A stretch of DNA of 64,000 bases. Origin: Sphingobium sp. Ant17 (lineage in GTDB: Bacteria > Pseudomonadota > Alphaproteobacteria > Sphingomonadales > Sphingomonadaceae). The position numbers and the translations under genes were made by a program. The DNA is taken from positions 184 through 64,183 of the forward strand of contig NZ_JEMV01000005.1 of the NCBI RefSeq assembly GCF_000588875.1, in the 5' to 3' direction. This document shows, piece after piece, positions 21,578 through 30,809 of the stretch. The notes under the pieces were generated by a model. It did not search any database, had not been told where the DNA came from, and was given only the letters and a program-made list of their open reading frames with translations. The number at the start of each line of letters is the position of its first letter. The stretch's first letter is position 1.

Positions 21578-22367
21578 GGCGGCCGCCGCGTTGGCGTTGA
21601 TTGCGCTGCCGGGAACCGCGCTGGCGCAGGCGGCGCAATGCCGACCGCCCGCGCAGATCGCCCGGCCCGTCATCGACGGGCCAAGCGACAAGCAGCCCAA
21701 GCGCGTTCTGCCGATCGGCAGTTATACGTTGGCGCTCAGTTGGTCGCCGCAATATTGTGCGAGCGCGCGGGGCGGGAAACAGACGCTGCAGTGTGGCGGC
21801 AAGACCGGGCGCTTTGGTTTTACCCTCCACGGCCTATGGCCTGACGGGTTCGGCAAGGAATGGCCGCAATATTGCCGCCCCGCCGATCTGCTGCCGCGAA
21901 AAGTGATTCGCGACAATCTCTGCACGACGCCGTCGGTGCAACTGATCCAGCATGAATGGGCCAAACATGGCACCTGCATGACGACCCGGCCGGAGCGATA
22001 TTTCAACCTGTCGCGCACGCTCTACCAGTCGATACGCTATCCCGACATGACCGCGCTGGCGGCGACCGAAAATCTGACGGTGGCGAAATTTGCCGACGCT
22101 TTTGCGCGCGCCAACAAGGGGTTGCGGCCCGACATGCTACGCGTGACGACGACGCGCGGCGACTGGCTGAGCGAAGTGTGGCTGTGCATGGACCGGGCGA
22201 TGCAGTTCACCCGCTGCCCAGTGCATCAGGGCGGAGCCGCCCCGGCCAGCTACCTGCGGATCGCACCGGGGCCGCGGATCGCCGATAGCCGACCCAGCCA
22301 GGCCCGTCCCGCCACCGCTGCGCTCCTGCGCCAGATGCAGCCGGAACGCGACGCCAGCGCGCCTTGA
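21570..22367 (+). CDS. Ribonuclease T2 family protein
   Basis: A secreted or periplasmic endoribonuclease. A signal peptide (MLKAAAALALIALPGTALAQ) is followed by both catalytic segments of the family: FTLHGLWPDG (CAS-1) and HEWAKHGTC (CAS-2), with the catalytic histidines. Several cysteines fit disulfides. The length of 265 residues is normal. It overlaps nadC by 8 bases but has an unrelated role, probably RNA scavenging. It is convergent with the DUF4112 gene, which ends 4 bases after. Confidence 0.9.
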   Translation: MLKAAAALALIALPGTALAQAAQCRPPAQIARPVIDGPSDKQPKRVLPIGSYTLALSWSPQYCASARGGKQTLQCGGKTGRFGFTLHGLWPDGFGKEWPQYCRPADLLPRKVIRDNLCTTPSVQLIQHEWAKHGTCMTTRPERYFNLSRTLYQSIRYPDMTALAATENLTVAKFADAFARANKGLRPDMLRVTTTRGDWLSEVWLCMDRAMQFTRCPVHQGGAAPASYLRIAPGPRIADSRPSQARPATAALLRQMQPERDASAP

Positions 22368-22370
22368 GGA

Positions 22371-22793
22371 TCAGGCGTCGATCGTCGCAGTCGAGGGGTG
22401 ATGCTTGTCCATATGCTTGCGGATGATCCGCAGATTCTTGGTGTTCGACTTATAGAGGAAATCGAACAGGTCGCCTGCAAAAGGGATGGCACCGATCAGC
22501 GTATCGACGCCGATATTGCCCGCCATGCGCGTCAACTGCCATTTCGACATGCCAAGGTTGCGGGCTTCCCACACGATCCAGGCACCCATTGCGGCGGTGG
22601 CAAGGTCGCCGACGACCGGGATCAGGCCCACAAGACTATCGAGGCCGACCCGGCGGTTGGTGCCGGGAATGACGAACAAGCCTTCCAGCATCGCTTCCAT
22701 CGCCTCGATCCGGCGGCGTACCGATGCGGGATCGCGGCCAAAGCCGGGCATGTCCCGCACCACACGATCGAACTGGTCCTGCGATAACGCCAT
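22371..22793 (-). CDS. DUF4112 membrane protein (140 aa)
   Basis: Contains the DUF4112 pattern: LDSLVGLIPVVGDLATAAMG, then IGVDTLIGAIPFAGDLFDFL, two similar hydrophobic stretches around PxxGD turns, and a C-terminal KSNTKNLRIIRKHM. It is likely membrane-associated; function unknown. It starts 20 bases after the end of the minus-strand solute-binding gene and may be co-transcribed with it. Confidence 0.8.
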   Translation of the reverse strand: MALSQDQFDRVVRDMPGFGRDPASVRRRIEAMEAMLEGLFVIPGTNRRVGLDSLVGLIPVVGDLATAAMGAWIVWEARNLGMSKWQLTRMAGNIGVDTLIGAIPFAGDLFDFLYKSNTKNLRIIRKHMDKHHPSTATIDA

Positions 22794-22812
22794 CTGCCTG
22801 TCTCCTTTCCCT

Positions 22813-24309
22813 TTAATTGGGGCGGCGGAACAGATGGTTCAATGGGTGGCGCGCACGGCGCGAGGATTGAAAGCCGTTCAAGCGTTTGGAGACCAACGAC
22901 CAGCGGATCGGCGCGCCCAGCGCGATATAGCCATTATGGGCCTGCATCAGCGCTTCGGCCTGGGCGATATGGGCGATCCGGTTGGCGCTGTCGCTGGCGA
23001 GGCTGGCGGCCTGTAGCTCGGCATCGGCGGCGTCGCTGCAATGGACCGCACGGGCGCAACCGATGCGCCCCAGATACCAGAGCGCACTGTCATAGGGTGC
23101 AACCTCGTCGATCAGGCGCAGGTCCGCGTCCTTCTGTTTCATCGGCACGCGCTGTGCGGTCAGGCCGATCGCGGCAAGGTCGCGGCGCAGCAGGCCGAAG
23201 ATCAGCGTCGCGCCCGGCCCCTGTGGCAAGGCGATGCGGAGCGGTGCCGGATCGCCATTGTCGGCGCGCCAACGGGTCATGGTGGCGTTGCCCAGCGCGC
23301 GACGCTCGTCGATCGTCTGCCCAGCCCAGGCGGGGGCGGTCGGCGACCGACCCAGATCGAGCGCGGAGGGCAGGATCTGCTCGCTCGTCGCCCAGCCGCC
23401 GAGCGGAAATAGCGCGGACAAGGCGCTCCGGTCGATCGTCATGTTGATGGCCGCACGAACATAGTCGTCGTTGAGCAGCTTGCCCCGCCCGGTGACGGCA
23501 AGCCCCAGCATGCCCTGGACCGGATCGGTCCTGACCGCGTCGCGCTCCACCCCGGCGGGCAGGAGCAGCGGCAGGTCGACAAAGCGACCGCCCAGGACCA
23601 GCGCGGCCCGTTCCTCGCGGAAGCGGATGATGGCGAGCGCGGCATTTTCGGCGCGCAGCACCCGCGTTTGCGACGGCGGGATCGGCTCGTCCTCATCGAC
23701 ATCCTCGTCGCTCGTCGCGCGGTCGATGGGGGTCAGGAAGAGGGCCTCGCCCTGTTGCGCCCGCCGATAGGGGCCGGTCCCGCCCTCGCGCGAGAGGATC
23801 GCCATTTGCGGCTGGGCGAGCATCTGGAGAAGGAAGGGGCGTGCGACGGCCAGTTTGATTTCGATCACTTCGCCGGTCATCGGCACCACGCTCTGCACCG
23901 CATCAAGCGGTCCGTCGGGATCAAGCCGCCGCTGCGCAACGATTCGCGAGAGCAGCATCCGGGCCACATCGCGCGCGGTAACGCGCGTACCGTCGGGCCA
24001 AAAGGCGCGGCGCAGACGGAAGATATAGCTGCGCCCGTCATCCTCGACGATCCAACGCTGGGCCAGCGCCGGCAGGATTTCGCCGCTGGCGTCGAAGGCG
24101 ACCAGCCCCTGCGCGGTGGCTTCCAGGATCAGCTTGGCCGCCGGGTCGGGCAATTGCTGCAGCGGCTTGGTGACATCTTCGCGGTCGCCAACGACGCTGA
24201 CGACGACCGGGCCGCTGCTTTTGCTGGAACAACCGCCAATCGCCAGGAGCGCAGCAAGGGCAGCGATCAGGGAGCGGTGGCGACGCAGCGGGGCGGGGCG
24301 GGCGGACAT
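22813..24309 (-). CDS. ABC transporter substrate-binding lipoprotein, family 5 (peptide/oligopeptide type)
   Basis: A 498-residue extracytoplasmic binding protein. The start MSARPAPLRRHRSLIAALAA leads to a lipobox (AIGGCSS), so it is a lipoprotein. Family-5 features include LILEATAQGLVAFDASGEIL, ALAQRWIVEDDGRSYIFRLR, FWPDGTRVTARDVARM and VRAAINMTIDRSALSALF. Such proteins feed peptides or similar ligands to Dpp/Opp transporters; no permease or ATPase gene is next to it, so its ligand and partners are unknown. It shares a divergent region with the small gene at 24434. Confidence 0.85.
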   Translation of the reverse strand: MSARPAPLRRHRSLIAALAALLAIGGCSSKSSGPVVVSVVGDREDVTKPLQQLPDPAAKLILEATAQGLVAFDASGEILPALAQRWIVEDDGRSYIFRLRRAFWPDGTRVTARDVARMLLSRIVAQRRLDPDGPLDAVQSVVPMTGEVIEIKLAVARPFLLQMLAQPQMAILSREGGTGPYRRAQQGEALFLTPIDRATSDEDVDEDEPIPPSQTRVLRAENAALAIIRFREERAALVLGGRFVDLPLLLPAGVERDAVRTDPVQGMLGLAVTGRGKLLNDDYVRAAINMTIDRSALSALFPLGGWATSEQILPSALDLGRSPTAPAWAGQTIDERRALGNATMTRWRADNGDPAPLRIALPQGPGATLIFGLLRRDLAAIGLTAQRVPMKQKDADLRLIDEVAPYDSALWYLGRIGCARAVHCSDAADAELQAASLASDSANRIAHIAQAEALMQAHNGYIALGAPIRWSLVSKRLNGFQSSRRARHPLNHLFRRPN

Positions 24310-24433
24310 GGCCCTACAGACCTAGCCCGCTATCGCCCCGCCGCCAACCGTCATGGCGGCTGAGGGGAACGGTGGCGCGATTTTTCATAGGGGTAGAGAT
24401 GGCTAGATGTGGGGGGCATGGTAACATGTGGTC

Positions 24434-24625
24434 ATGCTAGCCATCATCGTCGCCCTATCCGCTGTCATCGCTCCGCCTGTTTCGCAGCCCTGCCGAGCCT
24501 GTAAGATCATAGCGGGGAAGCAGGTTTGTTCCAATGTGGGTATAGCCTGCCAACCGCCCGTGCTGGAAAACAAGATCGCAAAAGGCGGCTTGAAGAAGTC
24601 CGACCCCAAAGCCAAACGGCGTTAG
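24434..24625 (+). CDS. Possible small secreted cysteine-containing protein (63 aa)
   Basis: ATG at 24434 opens MLAIIVALSAVIAPPVSQ, a plausible signal peptide, followed by PCRACKIIAGKQVCSNVGIA with four cysteines in close order and a lysine-rich tail. No clear ribosome-binding site and no known family. It could be real because of the export-signal-plus-cysteines layout, but small size leaves doubt. Confidence 0.35.
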   Translation: MLAIIVALSAVIAPPVSQPCRACKIIAGKQVCSNVGIACQPPVLENKIAKGGLKKSDPKAKRR

Positions 24626-24656
24626 GCATCCGTCACCTTACGACCATTTCCGCCGT

Positions 24657-25007
24657 TCAGGCAGAGCGACCGCGCGCTGCAAGCCAGCCTGTCAGCGCCG
24701 ACAATGCTATGGTGGGAACCGCTAACATGCTCAGGAACAGCAACCCGACCGCCATCAACGGACCTGTTCCGCTGTTAAGCCATAGGATCGGAAGTTGCGA
24801 AAACGTGATTATGCCGCCCGCAAGCCAGCCGGTCTTCCTGAACGAAACCCCGGCAATCGCCGACAACAGGCAGGAAATGGGATACCAAAGATACCAGTAG
24901 GCATCGGCATCCCAGGGCTCGCGCGCGCCTGTCACCTGACACACCGCCTGCCAATATAGTCCGCCGACGATGAGCAGAATAAAAGCCCGCAAGGCCACCG
25001 CGTTCAT
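24657..25007 (-). CDS. Small polytopic membrane protein (116 aa)
   Basis: The start at 25007 (MNAVALRAFILLIVGGLYWQ) is preferred; the frame extending to 25178 reads through GC-rich non-coding sequence. Four hydrophobic segments are seen: ALRAFILLIVGGLYWQAV, YPISCLLSAIAGVSF, GGIITFSQLPILWL, LMAVGLLFLSMLAVPTIALS. No known family or motif. It lies downstream of rplL in the same direction but has a large gap before it. Confidence 0.5.
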   Translation of the reverse strand: MNAVALRAFILLIVGGLYWQAVCQVTGAREPWDADAYWYLWYPISCLLSAIAGVSFRKTGWLAGGIITFSQLPILWLNSGTGPLMAVGLLFLSMLAVPTIALSALTGWLAARGRSA

Positions 25008-25181
25008 ACCCTGTGTTCTCCTATCGTGGCTCTTGGGCCAACACCTGCTGCCCATCCACGAAACGGCGCGCCTCCGTCCACGAAAAAGGGCGACCCCATA
25101 AGGAGCCGCCCGATATCGTCCGGTCGAAACCGGAGCGCTGTGCCCCGCATGTCCCGGATGGTCCGGGGCGGGGCACATCGA

Positions 25182-25553
25182 TTACTTGAGTTCGACGGTC
25201 GCGCCAGCGGCTTCCAGCTGAGCCTTGACCTTGTTGGCCTCGTCCTTGTTGACGCCTTCCTTGACGGCCTTGGGAGCCGATTCGACCAGCGTCTTGGCTT
25301 CGGTCAGACCCAGGCCGGTGATGGCGCGGACTTCCTTGATGACGTTGATCTTCTTGCCACCGTCGCCGGTCAGGATGACGTCGAATTCGGTCTGCTCTTC
25401 AGCAGCCGGGGCAGCGGCAGCGGCCGGGCCAGCGACGGCGACGGCAGCAGCGGCGCTAACGCCCCACTTTTCTTCCAGAGCCTTCGACAGGTCGGCGGCT
25501 TCGAGGACGGTGAGGGCCGAAAGCTGTTCGACCAGTGCGTTGATGTCTGCCAT
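25182..25553 (-). CDS. rplL: 50S ribosomal protein L7/L12
   Basis: The stalk protein that recruits translation factors. The start at 25553 ([20 protein letters not shown]) gives 124 residues. The N-terminal dimerisation domain, an alanine-rich hinge ([20 protein letters not shown]) and the C-terminal domain ([40 protein letters not shown]) are complete. It follows rplJ by 76 bases, the standard order. The stalk pair is normally present as multimers on L10. Confidence 0.97.
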   Translation of the reverse strand: MADINALVEQLSALTVLEAADLSKALEEKWGVSAAAAVAVAGPAAAAAPAAEEQTEFDVILTGDGGKKINVIKEVRAITGLGLTEAKTLVESAPKAVKEGVNKDEANKVKAQLEAAGATVELK

Positions 25554-25629
25554 GTGCAATATTTCCTTACTTTGGGGCCGTTTGCCCCGTCAGATTGTGA
25601 GTCAAACGAAAAGGGGTCGGGGGCAGCCC

Positions 25630-26145
25630 TTAGGCTGCGTCCTTCTCCGCATAGGCGTTGAAGACCCGCGCGAGCTGCGAAGCCGGTGTCTGAATGACGG
25701 TAGCGAGCTTGGTTGCCGGCGCCTGGATGAGGCCGATAATCTTTGCACGCAGTTCGTCCAGCGACGGCATCGATGCGAGCGCCTTGACGCCCTCTGCATC
25801 GAGCAGCATTCCGCCCATCGCGCCGCCAACGATTTCGATCTTGTCGTTGGTCTTGGCGAATTCGACTGCAACCTTGGCAGCTGCAACCGGATCGGCCGAG
25901 GTGGCAAGGCCGACAGGACCGGTCAGCATGTCGCTGAGGCCGGCATAGTCGGTGCCATCAAGGGCGATACGAGCGAGGCGGTTCTTCGTAACCTTATAGG
26001 TCGCGCCCGCTTCACGCATCTTCTGGCGCAGGACCGTCGACTGGGCGACGGTCATGCCAAGGTTGCGGGTCACGACGACCACGCCAACTTCTGCCAGCTC
26101 TGCGTTCAGCGCGGAAACGACCTCAGCTTTCTGATTACGATCCAT
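25630..26145 (-). CDS. rplJ: 50S ribosomal protein L10
   Basis: Binds 23S rRNA and anchors the L7/L12 stalk. The start at 26145 (MDRNQKAEVVSALNAELAEV) gives 171 residues; the longer frame to 26250 is the untranslated leader. Typical segments are VVVVTRNLGMTVAQSTVLRQ, YKVTKNRLARIALDGT and a C-terminal helix that binds L7/L12. The usual upstream neighbours rplK and rplA are absent: the divergent gene here encodes a DUF1593 protein. Confidence 0.97.
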   Translation of the reverse strand: MDRNQKAEVVSALNAELAEVGVVVVTRNLGMTVAQSTVLRQKMREAGATYKVTKNRLARIALDGTDYAGLSDMLTGPVGLATSADPVAAAKVAVEFAKTNDKIEIVGGAMGGMLLDAEGVKALASMPSLDELRAKIIGLIQAPATKLATVIQTPASQLARVFNAYAEKDAA

Positions 26146-26345
26146 GCCATTCTCCACTTTCTGTTCGCCGGAAATCCGACGAACGCTTAAAACCCGTGGG
26201 ATAAGCCACGGGGCACTAAGTCCGAAGGGGAGAGATCGACTGGCCCGCATCCGTTTGACTGGAACAGGCAGACCCGAATCGGGCGCACGGCCCGTTCGGT
26301 AAAGAACTTTTCCCCGTCTAGGCTGGACATTAAGAAGGGCATATT
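26146..26345 (-). promoter_or_regulatory. rplJ leader region, probable L10 autoregulation site
   Basis: About 200 bases upstream of rplJ contain no gene and are GC-rich. L10-L12 is known to repress its own mRNA through a leader structure in many bacteria, and this is where it would lie. I could not fold the leader convincingly by eye, so the site is placed by position. The rest of the gap up to 26567 shows nothing further. Confidence 0.35.
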
Positions 26346-26567
26346 CCCTTCACCAACTGTCTCGGACGGTGAACCCCGAAGGGTTCGCTACCGGGCCGTT
26401 AGCGGAAGGGGCGCACTTTGTCACGTGGAAACTGTACGACGGCGGTCTGATCATACCGTGCCTTCATGATGACGAAGCAGGGAGAGCCTGCGGAATGGCC
26501 AGGGCATTGACCAGCCTTGCCGCGATGGCCAAACGGAGACGAACGACCTGGATCGTAAGGGAGAGGC

Positions 26568-28052
26568 ATGATGCGGACGAAGATGAAGCGGGCTGCGCGC
26601 GCGTTCCTGTGTGGCGGGCTGGCTATGGCTATGCCCATCCACGCCGCACCCGCCGCGCGATCGGCCCAGGATATCGCACGGCCCCGGTTGATCGTGCTGA
26701 CCGATATCGGCAACGAGCCCGACGATTCGGAATCGATGGTCCGGTTGTTGACCTATGCCAATGAAATGCAGATCGAAGGACTGGTGGCTTCGACATCGCG
26801 CCATCTGCCGACCGGCCCGAATAAGGGTATGATCGAGGAAAGGTTGGCCGCCTATGGTCAATCTCTAACCAATCTGAAGATCCATGATGATCGCTATCCC
26901 AGCGTCGAGCGGTTGCGAGCAGTCACATTGTCGGGGAGCGCAGTCTACGGAATGCTCGGCGTAGGACCGGGCAAGGACAGCGCAGCATCGCGCCTGATCA
27001 TCGAGGCGGTGGATCGGCCTGACCCGCGCCCGCTATGGATCGCCATTTGGGGTGGCGCTGCGGATCTCGCCCAAGCGCTCTGGACCGTGCGCGCAACGCG
27101 GACGCAGGCGGAACTCGACCGGTTCGTCGCCAAGCTGCGCGTTTATTCGATTTCCGACCAGGATGATGCTGGGCCATGGGCGCGGGCCTATTTTCCCAAA
27201 TTATTCTGGGTCGCCAATATTCATGGCTTCACGCGCTATCGGCTGGCGACCTGGACCGGCATTTCAGCACCAGCGCCAGGTGCTGATCCAGAGCCGGTCA
27301 GCAAGGCATGGCTGAGCGCGAATATCGTCGCCAAAGGCCCGTTGGGGGCCAGCTACCCGCTGCCCGCCTACATCATGGAAGGGGACACCCCGTCTTTCCT
27401 GAACCTGATTTCCAATGGCCTTTCGGTTCAGGAACGGCCCGATTGGGGTGGTTGGGGCGGGCGCTACGAACGGCTATCGACCGATCTGGGGCTATGGACG
27501 ACGACGGCGGACACGGTCGTCGGCACGGACGGGGCGTCTCATTCAACGCCGCAGGCAACGGTCTGGCGCTGGCGCGCGGCTTTCCAGAATGATTTCGCCG
27601 CGCGAATGGCTTGGTCCGTGTCGCCGCGCTATGCCGATGCCAACCATGCGCCAACGGTTATGGTGAATGGCCAGGAAGGCTTGGCCCCCGTCGAAATGAC
27701 CGGGTGCGCGGGGGTGCCCGTGAGCCTCTCGGCCATCGGGTCGCGCGATCCCGACGGCGACGCACTGACATATCGCTGGTTCTGGTATCGTGAAGCGACA
27801 GGCCTATTTGCGCCAGACGTCACGCTGTCCACGCAAACAGGGACTGAGACGAAGGTTGAGGTCGGCAAGACCGTTCAGCTTGACCAGTTCACGCCGCCAT
27901 CGACCTACAAGATTCACGTCATATTGGAGGTGCAGGATTCCGGCACGCCAAAGCTGACGCGTTATCGGCGGGCGATCATCACGGTTCCGGGTGCCAACCA
28001 TGGCGACAAGGGCAATCCCTGCGCGGTGACGCCTAACCCGCCCGGCCATTAA
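26568..28052 (+). CDS. Secreted DUF1593 protein, nucleoside-hydrolase-like
   Basis: A signal peptide (MKRAARAFLCGGLAMAMPIHA) precedes RPRLIVLTDIGNEPDDSESM, the N-terminal aspartate motif that DUF1593 shares with inosine-uridine nucleoside hydrolases (DxDxGxDD variant). Further motifs: PLWIAIWGGAADLAQALWTV, YSISDQDDAGPWARAYFPKL and EGDTPSFLNLISNGL. A C-terminal immunoglobulin-like domain of about 100 residues (SRDPDGDALTYRWFWYREAT) follows. Length 494. It probably acts on a glycoside outside the cytoplasm; the substrate is unknown. ATGs at 26568 and 26571 are both possible. Confidence 0.75.
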   Translation: MMRTKMKRAARAFLCGGLAMAMPIHAAPAARSAQDIARPRLIVLTDIGNEPDDSESMVRLLTYANEMQIEGLVASTSRHLPTGPNKGMIEERLAAYGQSLTNLKIHDDRYPSVERLRAVTLSGSAVYGMLGVGPGKDSAASRLIIEAVDRPDPRPLWIAIWGGAADLAQALWTVRATRTQAELDRFVAKLRVYSISDQDDAGPWARAYFPKLFWVANIHGFTRYRLATWTGISAPAPGADPEPVSKAWLSANIVAKGPLGASYPLPAYIMEGDTPSFLNLISNGLSVQERPDWGGWGGRYERLSTDLGLWTTTADTVVGTDGASHSTPQATVWRWRAAFQNDFAARMAWSVSPRYADANHAPTVMVNGQEGLAPVEMTGCAGVPVSLSAIGSRDPDGDALTYRWFWYREATGLFAPDVTLSTQTGTETKVEVGKTVQLDQFTPPSTYKIHVILEVQDSGTPKLTRYRRAIITVPGANHGDKGNPCAVTPNPPGH

Positions 28053-28067
28053 TCGCTACGGAAGGGG

Positions 28068-30173
28068 CTAAACCCTATCCGCCTGCACCACCACGTCGAT
28101 CGCGCGCAGCGCTGACAATATCCGCATCAGATGCTGCGCGTCGGCGACTTCCAGGTCGATGACGTCGGTGTGGAACGGGCCTTCGCGGTTGACCAGTTGC
28201 AGGTTGAGGATATTCGCCTTGGTCGCGCCGAACACGTTGGCGACGGCGGCCAGCGCGCCGGGCTGGTTCTTGACGATGACCGAAAGGCGCGCGGTGCCGC
28301 CCTTGGACTTGCTGTCCCAGCTCAAATCGATCCAGTCGTCATCCTGCCCCGCTTCGAGCGCGCGGCAATCGATGGTGTGGACCTCGATCGGCTCGCCCGT
28401 CCGGCGAACGCCGACGATGCGGTCGCCTGGCACCGGGTGGCAGCAATCGCTAAGGTTATAGGCGATGCCCGGCGTCAGGCCGCGGATCGACACCGGGGCA
28501 TGCTGGCGCGGATGGGTTTCCTCCATGCCGACCGCGCTGGTGGAGCCGGGGACGAGCGCTTCCATGACTTCGGAATCGAGCAGGCGATGCGTGGCGATCG
28601 CCACCATCAGCGCGGCGCGATCGTCGAGCTTCAGCCGCTTGAGCGCGCCCGTCAGTGCCTTGTTCCCCAATTCCTTAGCCAGGTCAGGCGAGAAGCGGCC
28701 GAGAATCTCGTCATAGAGTTTCTCGCCCAGCTTGATTTCCTCGCCGCGCTGCTTCTGGCGGATATAGCGGCGTATGGCGGCGCGCGCCTTGCCGGTGATG
28801 GCGAAGGTCAGCCAGCCGGGCTGCGGCTCCTGCCCGCCGGATTTGAGGATTTCGACCTGATCGCCATTTTCGAGGGACGTGCGCAACGGCACGACGCGGC
28901 CATTGACCTTCGCGCCCACGGTCTGGTTGCCGAGCGAGGTGTGGACGGCATAGGCGAAGTCGACTGGCGTCGATCCCTTGGGCAACTGATGCAGTTCGCC
29001 CTTGGGGGAGAAGGCGAAGATGCGATCCTGATACATCGCCATGCGCGTATGTTCGAGCAGTTCGTCGGCATCCTGGCTCTGTTCAAGGATTTCGACCAGG
29101 TCGCGCAGCCACGCGGCCTGTTGGTCGGTGGCGTCGCCCTTCTGCTTATAGGCCCAATGCGCCGCCAGGCCGAGTTCGGCGTGATTATGCATGTCACGGC
29201 TGCGGATCTGCACCTCGATCCGGGCATTGTCCTGATGGATGACCGTGGTGTGGATCGACCGATAGCCGTTGCGCTTGGGGGTGGAGATATAATCCTTGAA
29301 GCGGCCGGGCACCATTTTGTAGGTCTGGTGGATGACGCCGAGCGCGCGATAGCAATCTTCCGGGCTGTCGGTGATGACGCGAAACGCCATGACGTCGGTC
29401 AGCTGCTCGAAGCTGATGTGGCGCTCCTGCATCTTGCGCCAGATCGAATAGGGATGCTTCTCGCGCCCCGACACGGTGACCGGCAGGTCGCGGCTGCCCA
29501 GCAGCAATTGCAATTCCGCGCCGATGCGGTCGACCTTGTCATGGCCGCCTTCCTTCAACTGCTCCAGCCGCCTGGTGATGCTGTCATAGGCGTCCGGCTC
29601 CAACTCGCGGAACGACAGAAGCTGCATCTCGCGCATGAAGTCATACATGCCGATCCGCTCGGCGAGCGGGGCATAGATGTCCATCGTCTCCTTGGCGATG
29701 CGGCGGCGCTTGGTTTCATTCTTGATGAAATGCAGCGTGCGCATATTGTGCAGCCGGTCGGCGAGCTTGACCAGCAGCACGCGGATATCGTCCGACATGG
29801 CGAGCAGGAATTTGCGCAGATTTTCCGCCGCCCGCTCATTTTCGGACATGGCCTCGATCTTCGACAGCTTGGTCACGCCATCGACCATGCGGGCGACATC
29901 CTTGCCGAACGCGGCCTCTATCTCTTCATAAGTGACCAGCGTGTCTTCGATCGTGTCGTGCAGCAATGCGGTGACGATGGTCTGGTCGTCGAGATGAAAG
30001 TCGGTCAATATTCCCGCGACTTCAATCGGATGGCTGAAATAGGGGTCGCCGCTGGCGCGTTTCTGGCTCCCATGTTTCTGGACCGAAAACACATAGGCGC
30101 GGTTGATCATCGCTTCGTCCGCATCCGGATCGTAGCGCTTTACCCGTTCGACAAGTTCATACTGGCGTAACAT
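28068..30173 (-). CDS. Bifunctional (p)ppGpp synthetase/hydrolase (RelA/SpoT, Rsh)
   Basis: The single Rsh enzyme typical of alphaproteobacteria that makes and degrades the stringent-response alarmone. The start at 30173 (MLRQYELVERVKRYDPDADE) gives 701 residues. In order: HD hydrolase domain (PYFSHPIEVAGIL; TALLHDTIEDT with H72-D73), synthetase domain (YSIWRKMQER; RFKDYISTPKRNGYRSIHTT), TGS domain (IFAFSPKGELHQLPKGSTPV) and a C-terminal ACT domain (RLSVIVKNQPGALAAVANVF). Both catalytic halves look intact. It is divergent from the HxlR regulator. A long ORF on the opposite strand is its shadow. Confidence 0.95.
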   Translation of the reverse strand: MLRQYELVERVKRYDPDADEAMINRAYVFSVQKHGSQKRASGDPYFSHPIEVAGILTDFHLDDQTIVTALLHDTIEDTLVTYEEIEAAFGKDVARMVDGVTKLSKIEAMSENERAAENLRKFLLAMSDDIRVLLVKLADRLHNMRTLHFIKNETKRRRIAKETMDIYAPLAERIGMYDFMREMQLLSFRELEPDAYDSITRRLEQLKEGGHDKVDRIGAELQLLLGSRDLPVTVSGREKHPYSIWRKMQERHISFEQLTDVMAFRVITDSPEDCYRALGVIHQTYKMVPGRFKDYISTPKRNGYRSIHTTVIHQDNARIEVQIRSRDMHNHAELGLAAHWAYKQKGDATDQQAAWLRDLVEILEQSQDADELLEHTRMAMYQDRIFAFSPKGELHQLPKGSTPVDFAYAVHTSLGNQTVGAKVNGRVVPLRTSLENGDQVEILKSGGQEPQPGWLTFAITGKARAAIRRYIRQKQRGEEIKLGEKLYDEILGRFSPDLAKELGNKALTGALKRLKLDDRAALMVAIATHRLLDSEVMEALVPGSTSAVGMEETHPRQHAPVSIRGLTPGIAYNLSDCCHPVPGDRIVGVRRTGEPIEVHTIDCRALEAGQDDDWIDLSWDSKSKGGTARLSVIVKNQPGALAAVANVFGATKANILNLQLVNREGPFHTDVIDLEVADAQHLMRILSALRAIDVVVQADRV

Positions 30174-30246
30174 CGTTTCCCGATTGTGTGGGAAGTGCCT
30201 TGTTACGCAACAAAAAAATCCCATTTGCCCGAATAAGGCTGCACTT

Positions 30247-30275
30247 TTGCAACGCCTGTGGCTTTGCGCTATATA
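30247..30275 (+). promoter_or_regulatory. Strong promoter candidate, possibly giving a leaderless mRNA
   Basis: TTGCAA (30247-30252), exactly 17 bases, then TATATA (30270-30275). Transcription would start about 30282, on top of the clustered ATGs at 30277, 30280 and 30283. No Shine-Dalgarno sequence precedes them, so a leaderless message starting at 30283 is likely. Confidence 0.55.
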
Positions 30276-30276
30276 T

Positions 30277-30765
30277 ATGATGATGACACAAAATCTGGCC
30301 CAGGATCTGGAACAATGCGCGCTGCCGAGCGCGCTGGAGATGATGGGCGAACGCTGGTCGTTCCTTATTCTGCGCGGCGCGCTGTCGGGTATCCGCCATT
30401 TCGAAGAGTTTCAGTCGACGCTGGGCATCGCCCGCAACATCCTGGCCAACCGCCTGTCGCGGTTGGTGGAAAATGGCATCATGCTGCGCCAGCCGATGCA
30501 GTGCGACCGGCGCAAGGTCGAATATCGTTTGACGCAAAAGGGCGAGGATCTGGCCCCTGCGATGATTGCGCTGCGTCAATGGGGCGAACGCTGGGGCTGT
30601 GGCACCGTGTCGTGCCAGGTGCTGGCCGACAGGCGCGATGGCCAGCCGATCCGCCGCATCGCCATACAGGCGCATGACGGGCGGGCGCTGGACCTGACCG
30701 ATCTGATCTGGCTGTGCCCCGACGAAATCACGCCAATGGGCGAAGAACCGGCAGCGGCGGCCTGA
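30277..30765 (+). CDS. HxlR-family transcriptional regulator
   Basis: A winged-helix regulator of about 160 residues. Typical HxlR pattern: CALPSALEMMGERWSFLILR, then GIRHFEEFQSTLGIARNILA, NRLSRLVENGIMLRQPM, YRLTQKGEDLAPAMIALRQW. The effector and target are unknown; no obvious target operon is beside it. Three consecutive ATGs at 30277, 30280 and 30283 are possible starts, the last fitting the promoter at 30247 as a leaderless message. Confidence 0.85.
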   Translation: MMMTQNLAQDLEQCALPSALEMMGERWSFLILRGALSGIRHFEEFQSTLGIARNILANRLSRLVENGIMLRQPMQCDRRKVEYRLTQKGEDLAPAMIALRQWGERWGCGTVSCQVLADRRDGQPIRRIAIQAHDGRALDLTDLIWLCPDEITPMGEEPAAAA

Positions 30766-30809
30766 ACCCGGCTTCACCCCCGCGCGGAAATCGCCTAGTC
30801 TCGCGGGCA

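Noticed and set aside
28131-30170. 679-aa plus-strand ORF opposite the Rsh gene
   Set aside because: It is the antisense shadow of the GC-rich rsh gene and has no family features.
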